Part shown: piece by piece, positions 1 through 7,299 of the stretch
How the letters are laid out: every line of letters starts with the position of its first letter
Numbering within the stretch: the stretch's first letter is position 1
NCBI GenBank assembly: GCA_965372385.1
Contig: CBDVCD010000057.1
Span: 1 to 15,184, forward strand
Direction of reading: 5' to 3'
DNA: 15,184 bases
Source of the DNA: JASJBU01 sp965372385
Lineage (GTDB): Bacteria; Pseudomonadota; Gammaproteobacteria; Chromatiales; Chromatiaceae
Position numbers and translations under genes: made by a program
Notes under the pieces: model-generated
Database searches by the model: none
What the model saw: only the letters and a program-made list of their open reading frames with translations
What the model was told of the DNA's origin: nothing

Positions 1-102
1 TCGTAAACTCCACCCAGGCTACTTGAGGATTTGTACATCAAATCTAAAGGGGGGTTGGTCCGAATAACCTAATGTCAGGGACATTCAATAACCCATACCT
101 GA

Positions 103-900
103 TCAGCGGGTACCCTGAGCGTCCACCAGGGTGACATCAAAATCATTTCGCGCGAAATCCAGCGTCTGCTCATCATCCAGACAATCGATGTAATGGTGGA
201 TGGAGGCCATGGACCGCCGGCCAATCTTCAGGCGATTTCCGCAGTTTCCCTCCCCGGTATAGATATGTTGTCCATCCAGTGAAACGCCGACGACGAAGCC
301 GGTGTGTCCCTTACCGCTCTCCTTGATCTGGATGAAGACATCACCCGGTTTTGGATCTGCAGTGCCCAGATCGAGCTGCCTGGCCTCTCTCCACATTCTC
401 TGCACCCCGAGATGATGCGTACCGTTGATCGGATAGCCTCCGAGCAACTCGAACAATGCCCAGGAGACAAAGGCGCAACACCACGCAGCTCCAATGACAC
501 CGGTCGATCCCCAGTAGTCGTCGATCTGCGGGCTGCGATTTGAACCATCCGGTACTTCAAAGACCGGCTTGGCATGTTCCTCGTAGATCAACTCAAGCAA
601 TTGCCGGCGTCTGTCGGTAAGCCCATCGGGAATCGTGGCATGAAAATGGTTGCGCTGGGCCTCTCCGCTGGGATTCTTCAATGCCCACCAGGTATTCTTG
701 CCTACCACACCATCGGCTTCCAGCGTCACACCATCCTTATCGATGTGTTGCTGCTGAAACAGAACTACATTTTCATGGGTGACATCCTCGAAGATGCCAT
801 GTGGCGGCAAGCGGTCGGCAAAGTAGCCGTTGGAAGAGAGTAGTTTCTGCAGTTCAACAACGCTATCGTCCGCTTCGAGTCTACGCAATATTTTTGTCAT
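103..900 (-). CDS. Peptidoglycan-binding and CHAP domain protein (putative amidase/endopeptidase)
   Basis: This 265-residue protein probably cleaves peptidoglycan. Residues about 7-75 resemble a PG_binding_1 domain: LQKLL near 17-21, FQQQH near 48-52, and DGVVGKNTWWAL near 63-74. Residues about 125-240 resemble a CHAP (NlpC/P60-superfamily) domain. The likely nucleophile is C141 in AAWCCAFVSWAL, with H199 in GHTGFVVG and the GEGN segment at 216-219 completing the site. A second cysteine, C142, lies beside the nucleophile. I see no signal peptide and no membrane segment, so export would need a holin, a type VI secretion system or cell lysis. The ATG start is supported by AGGAG at 907-911 with a 6-base spacer. 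It is alone on its strand here. It could be a phage-type endolysin, a secreted toxin or a housekeeping hydrolase. The domain call is fairly firm; the biological role is open. Confidence 0.85.
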   Translation of the reverse strand: MTKILRRLEADDSVVELQKLLSSNGYFADRLPPHGIFEDVTHENVVLFQQQHIDKDGVTLEADGVVGKNTWWALKNPSGEAQRNHFHATIPDGLTDRRRQLLELIYEEHAKPVFEVPDGSNRSPQIDDYWGSTGVIGAAWCCAFVSWALFELLGGYPINGTHHLGVQRMWREARQLDLGTADPKPGDVFIQIKESGKGHTGFVVGVSLDGQHIYTGEGNCGNRLKIGRRSMASIHHYIDCLDDEQTLDFARNDFDVTLVDAQGTR

Positions 901-1167
901 GACCTGCTCCTATTTTTTTGCTTGATCGTCGATACACAAAGGCAACTGTGGCCAGCATGCCCAGTCCACCCAAGGGAATACCCGAAAAAAAGGATTCTAC
1001 ATACTAAATTTAGATGATGATTCCCACCTACACAAGATAGAGATCAAATGGGTATGTACCTGCCTGAATACCGAGTTTATTGACCCATTGGTACATCAAT
1101 ATGCTAACTTTCCTCACCAGACTCCCCCATTCCATCCAGCTTCTGAAAAGCTCAAACGATTAGCACC
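901..1167. other. Intergenic region between the CHAP gene and ygiQ
   Basis: This 267-base stretch separates two divergent genes and holds no convincing gene. It contains the minus-strand Shine-Dalgarno site for the CHAP gene (907-911), a 10-base palindrome CTAAATTTAG (1004-1013), the paired swapped repeats at 1047-1096, and a TTGACC element (1080-1085) that could be the -35 box for ygiQ. An extended -10-like TGCTAACTT (1102-1110) lies 19 bases after it, which is a long spacer, so the promoter call is weak. Confidence 0.5.
1047..1096. repeat. Two paired 7-base inverted repeats in swapped order
   Basis: AATGGGT (1047-1053) is complementary to ACCCATT (1083-1089). The directly adjoining ATGTACC (1054-1060) is complementary to GGTACAT (1090-1096). 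The order is X Y ... X' Y' rather than a nested X Y ... Y' X', so one strand can form either hairpin but not both as a simple stem. The second copy overlaps the TTGACC element at 1080-1085. It may be an operator pair or an RNA switch in the ygiQ leader; neither is shown. Confidence 0.4.
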
Positions 1168-3297
1168 ATGCAAGCAGCCCCCAACCTCTTTTCACCTCGC
1201 CCCGATTGGGCAAAACCCTTCGGTAGCGCACCTGTATTGCCGATGTCCCGGGAGGAGATGGATGCGCTGGACTGGGATAGCTGTGACATCATCATCGTCA
1301 CCGGGGACGCCTATGTGGATCACCCCAGCTTCGGCATGGCCTTGATCGGCCGGTTGCTGGAGGCCCAGGGCTTTCGGGTCGGCGTTATCGCCCAGCCAGA
1401 CTGGCGCAATCCGCATGATTTTCAACGCCTTGGCCGTCCCAGTCTGTTTTTCGGCATCACCGCCGGCAACATGGACTCGATGGTGAACCGCTATACCGCT
1501 GACCGGCGCATCCGTAGCGACGATGCCTATACCCCGAATGGCGAGGCGGGCAAGCGACCCGACCGCTCGGTGATCGTCTATACCCAGCGGGCCAAAGAGG
1601 CCTTCAAGGGGGTGCCTGTCATCATCGGCGGCATCGAGGCCAGCCTGCGGCGTATCGCCCATTACGACTACTGGTCGGACAAGGTCCGGCGTTCCATCCT
1701 GCCCGATTCCAAGGCCGACCTATTGATCTATGGCAACGCGGAGCGGGCCATCGTGGAGCTGGCCCACCGGCTGGCGCAAGGCGAGAAGATCGAACAGATC
1801 ACGGATCTCAGGGGTACCGCCTGCATGCGTCGACAGATCCCCGAAGGCTGGAGCATCATCGACTCCACACATCTCGACGAGCCCGGCCAAAAAGGACAAC
1901 ATCCCGACCCCTATCAGGCCAACCTCGGCTGCACGACCACCCAGCCGATCATTACACCCCATCTGCGACCGCGGCACTTGGATCGGGAGAGAACGGTAGT
2001 ACGCCTGCCCTCCTACGACCAGGTAGTCGAAGACGAGCTGCTCTATGCCCACGCCTCCCGGGTGTTCCATCTGGAGACCAACCCGGGCAACGCCCGCGCC
2101 CTGGTGCAACGGCACGACAAACGGGAGGTCTGGCTGAATCCGCCGCCGATTCCCCTGACCACGGAAGAGCTGGACCGGGTCTACGAACTCCCCTACACCC
2201 GTCTGCCCCACCCAGCCTATGGGGAGAGCCGAAATCCGGCCTGGGAGATGATCCGTTTCTCGGTCAACATCATGCGCGGCTGTTTCGGCGGCTGTACCTT
2301 CTGTTCCATCACCGAACATGAGGGGCGCATCATCCAGAGCCGTTCGGAGGACTCCATCGTGCGTGAGGTGGAGACGATCCGCGATCAGCTGCCCGGCTTC
2401 ACCGGCAACATCTCCGACCTGGGTGGCCCCACCGCCAATATGTACCGGTTGAAATGCAGGGATGCGAGGATCGAGGCCGCCTGCCGCCGGCTCTCCTGCG
2501 TCTACCCCGAGATCTGCCCCAACCTGGGCACCGACCACCGGCCGCTGATCCGGCTCTATCGCCGTACCCGGAAACTGCCCGGCATCAAGCGGGTCTTTAT
2601 CGCCTCCGGCCTGCGCTACGACCTGGCGATCAGGTCACCGGAGTATATCCGGGAGCTGGTGACCCACCATGTAGGCGGCTATCTGAAGATCGCCCCGGAA
2701 CATACCGAGACGGGTCCGCTGAGCAAGATGATGAAACCCGGCATCGGGGCCTATGATCAGTTCAAAAAGCTGTTCGATAAATACTCCGCGGAGGCGGGCA
2801 AGAAGCAATATCTGATCCCCTATTTCATTGCCGCCCATCCGGGCACCTCGGACCGGGACATGCTCAATCTCGCGCTCTGGCTGAAACATAACGGTTTTCG
2901 ACCCGATCAGGTACAGGCCTTTCTGCCCACGCCGCTGGCGATTGCCTCCGCGATGTACCACAGCCGACGTAATCCGCTGAAAAAATTGACTCGCCAGAGC
3001 GAACAGGTCTCAGTGGCCAGCGGTCTCAAACAGCGCCGCCTGCACAAGGCCTTCCTGCGCTATCACGATCCGGAAAACTGGCCCATGCTGCGGGAGGCGT
3101 TGAAATCCATGGGACGAGCAGACCTGATTGGCAATGGCAAGCATCATCTGGTACCGGCTTGGCAGCCAAAGGGAGAGGCCCCGGCTAAAGCGGCCGCTCT
3201 TCGAGCGAAAAAACCTCCAGTCGTACGGGGATCGAAAGCAAGAAAAAGTGCAATCAGGCAGAGTAAAAAAACCACCAGCCGTTACAAGAAAAGGTAG
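1168..3297 (+). CDS. ygiQ: YgiQ family radical SAM protein
   Basis: This 709-residue protein closely resembles E. coli YgiQ (UPF0313), which is slightly longer. The N-terminal domain (about 20-300) carries family-typical segments such as PMSREEMDALDWDSCDI, VTGDAYVDHPSFGMALIGR and AGNMDSMVNRYTADRR. The radical SAM core has C372-x3-C376-x2-C379 (RGCFGGCTFC), which should bind the 4Fe-4S cluster and S-adenosylmethionine. A DUF3362-like region follows. The last 50 or so residues form a lysine/arginine-rich tail that looks disordered. The substrate of YgiQ proteins is not established to my knowledge. The ATG at 1168 fits the family N-terminus, although no strong Shine-Dalgarno precedes it. The gene is monocistronic here and its TAG stop lies one base from the stop of the convergent barrel gene. 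Confidence 0.95.
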   Translation: MQAAPNLFSPRPDWAKPFGSAPVLPMSREEMDALDWDSCDIIIVTGDAYVDHPSFGMALIGRLLEAQGFRVGVIAQPDWRNPHDFQRLGRPSLFFGITAGNMDSMVNRYTADRRIRSDDAYTPNGEAGKRPDRSVIVYTQRAKEAFKGVPVIIGGIEASLRRIAHYDYWSDKVRRSILPDSKADLLIYGNAERAIVELAHRLAQGEKIEQITDLRGTACMRRQIPEGWSIIDSTHLDEPGQKGQHPDPYQANLGCTTTQPIITPHLRPRHLDRERTVVRLPSYDQVVEDELLYAHASRVFHLETNPGNARALVQRHDKREVWLNPPPIPLTTEELDRVYELPYTRLPHPAYGESRNPAWEMIRFSVNIMRGCFGGCTFCSITEHEGRIIQSRSEDSIVREVETIRDQLPGFTGNISDLGGPTANMYRLKCRDARIEAACRRLSCVYPEICPNLGTDHRPLIRLYRRTRKLPGIKRVFIASGLRYDLAIRSPEYIRELVTHHVGGYLKIAPEHTETGPLSKMMKPGIGAYDQFKKLFDKYSAEAGKKQYLIPYFIAAHPGTSDRDMLNLALWLKHNGFRPDQVQAFLPTPLAIASAMYHSRRNPLKKLTRQSEQVSVASGLKQRRLHKAFLRYHDPENWPMLREALKSMGRADLIGNGKHHLVPAWQPKGEAPAKAAALRAKKPPVVRGSKARKSAIRQSKKTTSRYKKR

Positions 3298-3298
3298 G

Positions 3299-3913
3299 TC
3301 AAAAGCGGAAAATCAAGCCGAGGTTCGTCTCAAACTGCGGTAACAGGTCACTGCTGATATGGAAGTTACAACTCTCCCCATCACAGAACAGACTGCTTTC
3401 TCCCGAGGTCAGGGTACCATAACCCCGTAACTCGAGACGCACGCCCAGCCGGTCGGTGGGATACCATTTCAAGCCACCGCCAAGGCTGAGAGAAAAGCGG
3501 GTTTCATTCTCCAGTCCATAGCCATCCGGGCTCATGTGGGTCAGCCCCATACCACCACTCACGAAGGAGGTGAACTCCGCCTGGTAGACATCAGCCGTAC
3601 CGCCCAGATGCAGGTAGTGGATGGCCAGCCCAAAGGCATTATTCGGGTACGTCGTATCCGTCAACCCGGAATTCTGGCGACTGTAGAGCAGTTCGTAACG
3701 GGTGGTGTTACTCGCCTTGCCGCCGATGATGAACCCCCAGTCGCCACCCTCTTTAAGATCGACGGATTTGCCACTCTCCTCCTCATCCAGCGAGCCACCA
3801 AAGCGGTAACCCGCAAACGGGATGAATTCATACTCTACCGCCGCGGCCTGCTGCCCCGCCAGCAGGCTCATAATCAGCAATAATAGAAGAATATGACGCT
3901 TAGTAGTGAACAT
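3299..3913 (-). CDS. Outer-membrane beta-barrel protein, porin-like
   Basis: With the chosen start this is a 204-residue exported protein. It opens with MFTTKRHILLLLLIMSLLAG, a Sec signal peptide, with probable cleavage after the alanine run at 23-25. The mature part has alternating short amphipathic strands rich in Gly and aromatics (FIPFAGYRFGG, TRFSLSLGGGLKWYP, LGVRLELRGYG) and ends in LGLIFRF. A C-terminal phenylalanine after alternating hydrophobics is the usual signal for barrel assembly. C177 and C182 (FCDGESC) could form a disulfide in a surface loop. An in-frame ATG at 3937 would add eight residues before the signal peptide. I prefer 3913 because a TATAAT box at 3945-3950 would place the transcript start about at 3938, leaving no leader for the upstream ATG. 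The specific function is unknown; the family matches small OmpA/W-like eight-strand barrels only in general form. Confidence 0.8.
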   Translation of the reverse strand: MFTTKRHILLLLLIMSLLAGQQAAAVEYEFIPFAGYRFGGSLDEEESGKSVDLKEGGDWGFIIGGKASNTTRYELLYSRQNSGLTDTTYPNNAFGLAIHYLHLGGTADVYQAEFTSFVSGGMGLTHMSPDGYGLENETRFSLSLGGGLKWYPTDRLGVRLELRGYGTLTSGESSLFCDGESCNFHISSDLLPQFETNLGLIFRF

Positions 3914-3944
3914 GCCTGGGGTTCCATACGATCTCATGTGGTTA

Positions 3945-3950
3945 ATTATA
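3945..3950 (-). promoter_or_regulatory. Possible -10 box (TATAAT) for the barrel gene
   Basis: Read on the minus strand, TATAAT lies 31 bases before the preferred ATG at 3913. No good -35 element is found 16-18 bases further upstream, so the promoter rests on the perfect -10 hexamer alone. A hairpin at 3972-3993 sits around the -35 position. Confidence 0.35.
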
Positions 3951-3971
3951 CATCTGAAATCGGCGCGGATC

Positions 3972-3993
3972 GGTAATTTGACAGGAAATTACC
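3972..3993. repeat. Inverted repeat between rsmI and the barrel gene
   Basis: GGTAATTT (3972-3979) and AAATTACC (3986-3993) are perfect 8-base complementary arms around a 6-base spacer. It lies about 30 bases after the rsmI stop and just upstream of the barrel promoter candidate. No run of T follows it on the minus strand, so it looks less like a Rho-independent terminator than an operator or an RNA processing hairpin. Confidence 0.45.
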
Positions 3994-4023
3994 TCATGGA
4001 TAGGGGCATCAGCGCGCCTCAAC

Positions 4024-4872
4024 TCACAGATTCTGACCTTTTATCTTGAGTATTCTTTGATAGAGATCGTTTTTCTTTCGACCAGTGATCCTGGCAGCGA
4101 GACTGGCCGCCTGTTTTACTGGCAGTTCTGCCGCCAGGACACGCAGTATAAACGCCTCATCCACCGCAACCATCTCCCCTGCCTGACGATCTGACCCGTG
4201 AATTAAAATCACAAACTCACCACGCCGTTGGTCAGGGTCCTCCTGTACCCTGGTGAGCAGCTGACTGAGGGTCCCACGCAGAAAGGTTTCATGGAGTTTC
4301 GTCAGCTCCCTGCCAATCACCGCATCACGTGTCTCCCCAAATGCCTGGGCCATATCGCTGAGGGTGGCAAGGATTCGATGGCTCGATTCATAAAACACCA
4401 GGGTGGAGCTCTCCTGGGTCAAGGCTTTTAGCCAGCTGAGCCGCCGAGAGGCATGCCGAGGCGGAAAACCGGCAAACAGAAACCGGTCAGTGGGCAGCCC
4501 CGCGGCTGACAGGGCAGAGATGAGTGCACTGGGGCCTGGAATGGGAATCACCCGGATGCCCCGTCGAACCGCTTCCCGCACCAGCGGAAAGCCGGGATCG
4601 CTGATCAACGGCGTGCCGGCATCCGAGACCAGGGCCAGTGACTCACCGGACTCCAGCCTATCCAGCAACGCTGGCAAACGTTCCTGTTCGTTGTGCTCAT
4701 GCACGGCAACCATCGGGGTCTGAATCCCATAATGCCTGAGTAACGGACGGGTGTGACGGGTATCCTCGGCAGCGATCAGATTCACGCTCTGCAGCACCTT
4801 CACCGCGCGAAATGTGACATCATCGAGATTGCCGATTGGGGTGGCAACAACGTAAAGTACACCCTCTGACAC
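4024..4872 (-). CDS. rsmI: 16S rRNA (cytidine(1402)-2'-O)-methyltransferase RsmI
   Basis: RsmI uses S-adenosylmethionine to methylate the ribose of C1402 of 16S rRNA, which tunes decoding at the P site. The 282-residue protein has the tetrapyrrole-methylase fold signatures in order: TPIGNLDDVT (11-20), AAEDTRHT (34-41), LVSDAGTPLISDPG (81-94), IPGPSA (111-116), then FYESSHR and RELTKLHET. The C-terminal part carries the RGEFVILI segment and a short helical tail ending in KKNDLYQ. Length matches the family. The start codon is GTG at 4872, with a weak AAGG about nine bases upstream. It is divergent from lpoA across 57 bases, the same arrangement as yraL/yraM of E. coli. Confidence 0.96.
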   Translation of the reverse strand: MSEGVLYVVATPIGNLDDVTFRAVKVLQSVNLIAAEDTRHTRPLLRHYGIQTPMVAVHEHNEQERLPALLDRLESGESLALVSDAGTPLISDPGFPLVREAVRRGIRVIPIPGPSALISALSAAGLPTDRFLFAGFPPRHASRRLSWLKALTQESSTLVFYESSHRILATLSDMAQAFGETRDAVIGRELTKLHETFLRGTLSQLLTRVQEDPDQRRGEFVILIHGSDRQAGEMVAVDEAFILRVLAAELPVKQAASLAARITGRKKNDLYQRILKIKGQNL

Positions 4873-4929
4873 TTAAATACCTTGATTATTGATTAGGCAG
4901 ACGTCTCATCCTGCCATAGACTCGATACC
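4873..4929. promoter_or_regulatory. Shared divergent promoter region of rsmI and lpoA
   Basis: These 57 bases must hold the start signals of both genes unless promoters lie inside the coding regions. It contains TTGATT twice on the plus strand, an AGACGTCT palindrome, and the short inverted arms GGCAG (4896-4900) and CTGCC (4911-4915). I cannot assign clear -35/-10 pairs, so the region is inferred from gene layout. Confidence 0.35.
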
Positions 4930-6933
4930 ATGCACATCATTCACCGCTCATTGCTTCTGCTGCTTAGCCTCAGCCTGCTCTATCTGGCACAGGGATGCGC
5001 GCCCGTTATCAAGCAGGAGCAAAAACAGGCTGCCCAACCGGCTGACCTCGTACTGCAAGCAAGGGTTGCAGCCCTAATCGAAGCGGAGGATTACGCGGCG
5101 GCGGCTGAATTACTGGAATCCACCGCCCAACTGAGTGACTCTCCAAAACGAGAATCACTCTACCTGGATGCGGCGGAAATCTGGAGCGAAGTGGGAGAAT
5201 GGGACAAGGTGGAAGCACTGCTGTTGATGCTTAAACCCCCTCTTCTCTCAGATGAATTGGCCGTCCGCCGCCGTATGCTCCAGGCGGAACTGGCCTTGAG
5301 CCATCGGGATCTGGATCTGGCCTTCGACCTGCTGCAGCCCCCTCCCAGTCCAGAGAGCCCCGTCTCACTGCGTCAACGTTACCATAAAATCATGGCGGAG
5401 TTCTTTCGTCTCACCGGCAATCTTTTGGAAAGCGCCAGAGAGCTTGTCGAGCTGGACAGTCTGCTGCAGGGCTCGGACGAACAGCTGGCCAACCAAAAGG
5501 TCTTGGTGCAGACCCTCTCCACCATGACCGATACTGCCCTGGCCCTGCTGCAACCCAAGCCTCCCGGCGCCTTGGGCGGCTGGATGGACCTGGTACGTAT
5601 CCTGAAACGAAAAAGTGAAGACCCCACCAATTTCGAGCTGCACATCGAGGCCTGGAGAGAGGATTTTTCGGATCACTCAGCGCTGCCTGAACTACTGAGT
5701 GATTATTATGCGCTGCAGGTGATAGATCAGAACAGTCATGTCGCAATACTGTTGCCCCAAGCGGGCCCCTACATCAAGGTGGCCGCGGCTGTTCGCGATG
5801 GCTTTTTGACCGCCTGGTATCAACAACCGGCAGAGAAACGCCCGGCGCTGCGGTTCTATGACAGCAGTGATCCTGAGCAGATAGTTGCACTCTATCAACA
5901 AGCCGTTCAGCAGGGGGCCCATATGATCGTTGGCCCCCTGGATAAGAAGGCGGTCACCCGTCTGCAGGCAAGCAAAAACCTGCAGATTCCGATCCTGGCC
6001 CTTAACCAGGCTGAGCGAAACACCCTCCCCGCTCCCAACCTGTTTCAATTTGCCCTCTCCCCGGAGGATGAGGCAGAACAGATCGCCGAAAGGGCCTGGC
6101 TTGAAGGTCATAACACTGCCCTTGTACTCTCCCCAGGAGACGACTGGGGTAACAGGCTCTATCGGAGCTTTCGCGAACGCTGGCAGTCCCTCGGTGGAAC
6201 CCTGCTTGAACACCAGGCCTACGCAGCCAATGGAAATGACTTTTCACGTCCTATTCGTCAGCTGCTCAACATCGACGAAAGCGAGGCCCGCAAACAGGCC
6301 CTGCAGCGGATCATCGGCAGCCCCTTGGAAGCGGACCCCAGGCCCCGCGCCGATGCCCACTTCATCTTCCTGGCGGCCCGCGCCCAGAAAGGGCGTCAGT
6401 TGATGCCCCAACTCAATTTTCATCATGCCGGGAATCTGCCCGTGTTCGCCACCTCACACATTTACAACAGCGCGGCTGACAGCGAAAAGGACAAGGACCT
6501 GGGGTATATCAAATTCGTTGATACGCCCTGGCTGCTTGAAGAGAACAGTCAAAGCAAGCTTTCCCGTGACCAATTGGGAAAACTCATTCCCGATGTACGT
6601 GGCCATTACGCCCGTCTCTATGCCATGGGTATAGACGCCTTCAACCTGCTGCCACATCTGCAGCTAATGGAGAGGCAGACCGGCTCGATTCTCAACGGCA
6701 AAACTGGGAATCTCTATCTGGATGGTTTCAACCGCCTGCACCGGCAGCTGGCCTGGGCAGAGATGAAGAATGGAGTTGTCAGCATCACCGGTTACGCCCC
6801 ACGCCTCGAGAATCCAACCTACGGCTACCGGGATAGAGCCACGCAGATGACCACTCCATCAGTAAGTGGCTCACCCAAGGGCGCCTATCCATTGCCCCGG
6901 GATGAACCGCCCGTACCGACACCAGGCAGATAA
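4930..6933 (+). CDS. lpoA: Penicillin-binding protein activator LpoA (outer-membrane lipoprotein)
   Basis: LpoA is anchored in the outer membrane and reaches through the periplasm to stimulate the transpeptidase activity of PBP1A. The 667-residue protein is close to the E. coli length (678). A lipoprotein signal peptide of about 22 residues ends in LAQG with C23 as the lipidated residue. Residues about 30-250 are alpha-helical and rich in Leu/Ala/Glu, in keeping with the TPR-like N-terminal domain. From about residue 268 (NSHVAILLPQAGPY) a type I periplasmic-binding-protein-like domain begins, with GAHMIVGPLDKKAV and PILALNQAE as typical segments. The final 30 residues are proline-rich (PRDEPPVPTPGR). 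It heads a compact run with yraN, gmhA/diaA and dolP; yraN begins one base after its stop. I see no clear Shine-Dalgarno before this ATG. Confidence 0.94.
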   Translation: MHIIHRSLLLLLSLSLLYLAQGCAPVIKQEQKQAAQPADLVLQARVAALIEAEDYAAAAELLESTAQLSDSPKRESLYLDAAEIWSEVGEWDKVEALLLMLKPPLLSDELAVRRRMLQAELALSHRDLDLAFDLLQPPPSPESPVSLRQRYHKIMAEFFRLTGNLLESARELVELDSLLQGSDEQLANQKVLVQTLSTMTDTALALLQPKPPGALGGWMDLVRILKRKSEDPTNFELHIEAWREDFSDHSALPELLSDYYALQVIDQNSHVAILLPQAGPYIKVAAAVRDGFLTAWYQQPAEKRPALRFYDSSDPEQIVALYQQAVQQGAHMIVGPLDKKAVTRLQASKNLQIPILALNQAERNTLPAPNLFQFALSPEDEAEQIAERAWLEGHNTALVLSPGDDWGNRLYRSFRERWQSLGGTLLEHQAYAANGNDFSRPIRQLLNIDESEARKQALQRIIGSPLEADPRPRADAHFIFLAARAQKGRQLMPQLNFHHAGNLPVFATSHIYNSAADSEKDKDLGYIKFVDTPWLLEENSQSKLSRDQLGKLIPDVRGHYARLYAMGIDAFNLLPHLQLMERQTGSILNGKTGNLYLDGFNRLHRQLAWAEMKNGVVSITGYAPRLENPTYGYRDRATQMTTPSVSGSPKGAYPLPRDEPPVPTPGR

Positions 6934-6934
6934 C

Positions 6935-7291
6935 ATGGCCCTGCACCTGTTGAAGGGAAAAGATGCCGAACAGCAGGCTCGGCGCTACCTGGAACAGAGT
7001 GGCATGCAGATGATTGAATGCAACTATCGCTGCAAGCTGGGAGAGATTGACCTCGTCATGCAGGATCAGGAGACACTTGTGTTTGTCGAGGTCCGTTACC
7101 GTAAATCCATGGCCTTTGGCTCCGCTATTGAATCAGTCACTAGCGGAAAGCGAAAAAAACTCCTAGCCACTGCCAACCACTACCTGCAGCATAAGCGATC
7201 CTCCGCCCCCTGCCGCTTTGATGTTGTCGGCCTCACAGGTCAGAATAAGGTCCAGATCGAATGGATCAAAGATGCCTTCCGGAGTGACTGA
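6935..7291 (+). CDS. yraN: YraN family protein (UPF0102, nuclease-like fold)
   Basis: This 118-residue protein belongs to the YraN/UPF0102 family, a restriction-endonuclease-like fold whose cellular role is not settled. The putative active-site segments are present: GEIDLV (36-41), VFVEVRYRKS (49-58) and RFDVVGL near the C-terminus. D39, E52 and R54 occupy the D...ExK/R positions. The start at 6935 fits the family length and lies one base after the lpoA stop, which suggests translational coupling. The frame is open further upstream to 6866, but that part would overlap lpoA and lacks family resemblance. It sits between lpoA and gmhA/diaA as in E. coli and Pseudomonas. Confidence 0.93.
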   Translation: MALHLLKGKDAEQQARRYLEQSGMQMIECNYRCKLGEIDLVMQDQETLVFVEVRYRKSMAFGSAIESVTSGKRKKLLATANHYLQHKRSSAPCRFDVVGLTGQNKVQIEWIKDAFRSD

Positions 7292-7299
7292 AAGAGAAG

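Noticed and set aside
71..85. Short hairpin AATGTC-AGG-GACATT downstream of the CHAP gene
   Set aside because: Only six base pairs and no T run on the minus strand, so it does not support a terminator call.
1048..1083. Eleven-codon frame starting at ATG 1048 as a ygiQ leader peptide
   Set aside because: There is no clear ribosome binding site and no diagnostic codon run; the ATG belongs to the repeat structure.
1720..2538. Long minus-strand frame (272 codons) inside ygiQ
   Set aside because: It lies wholly within a well-recognised radical SAM gene, has no family resemblance, and is the usual shadow frame of GC-rich coding DNA.
5692..6213. Minus-strand frame of 173 codons inside lpoA
   Set aside because: It is antisense to the conserved ligand-binding-like domain of LpoA and has no supporting start signal or homology.
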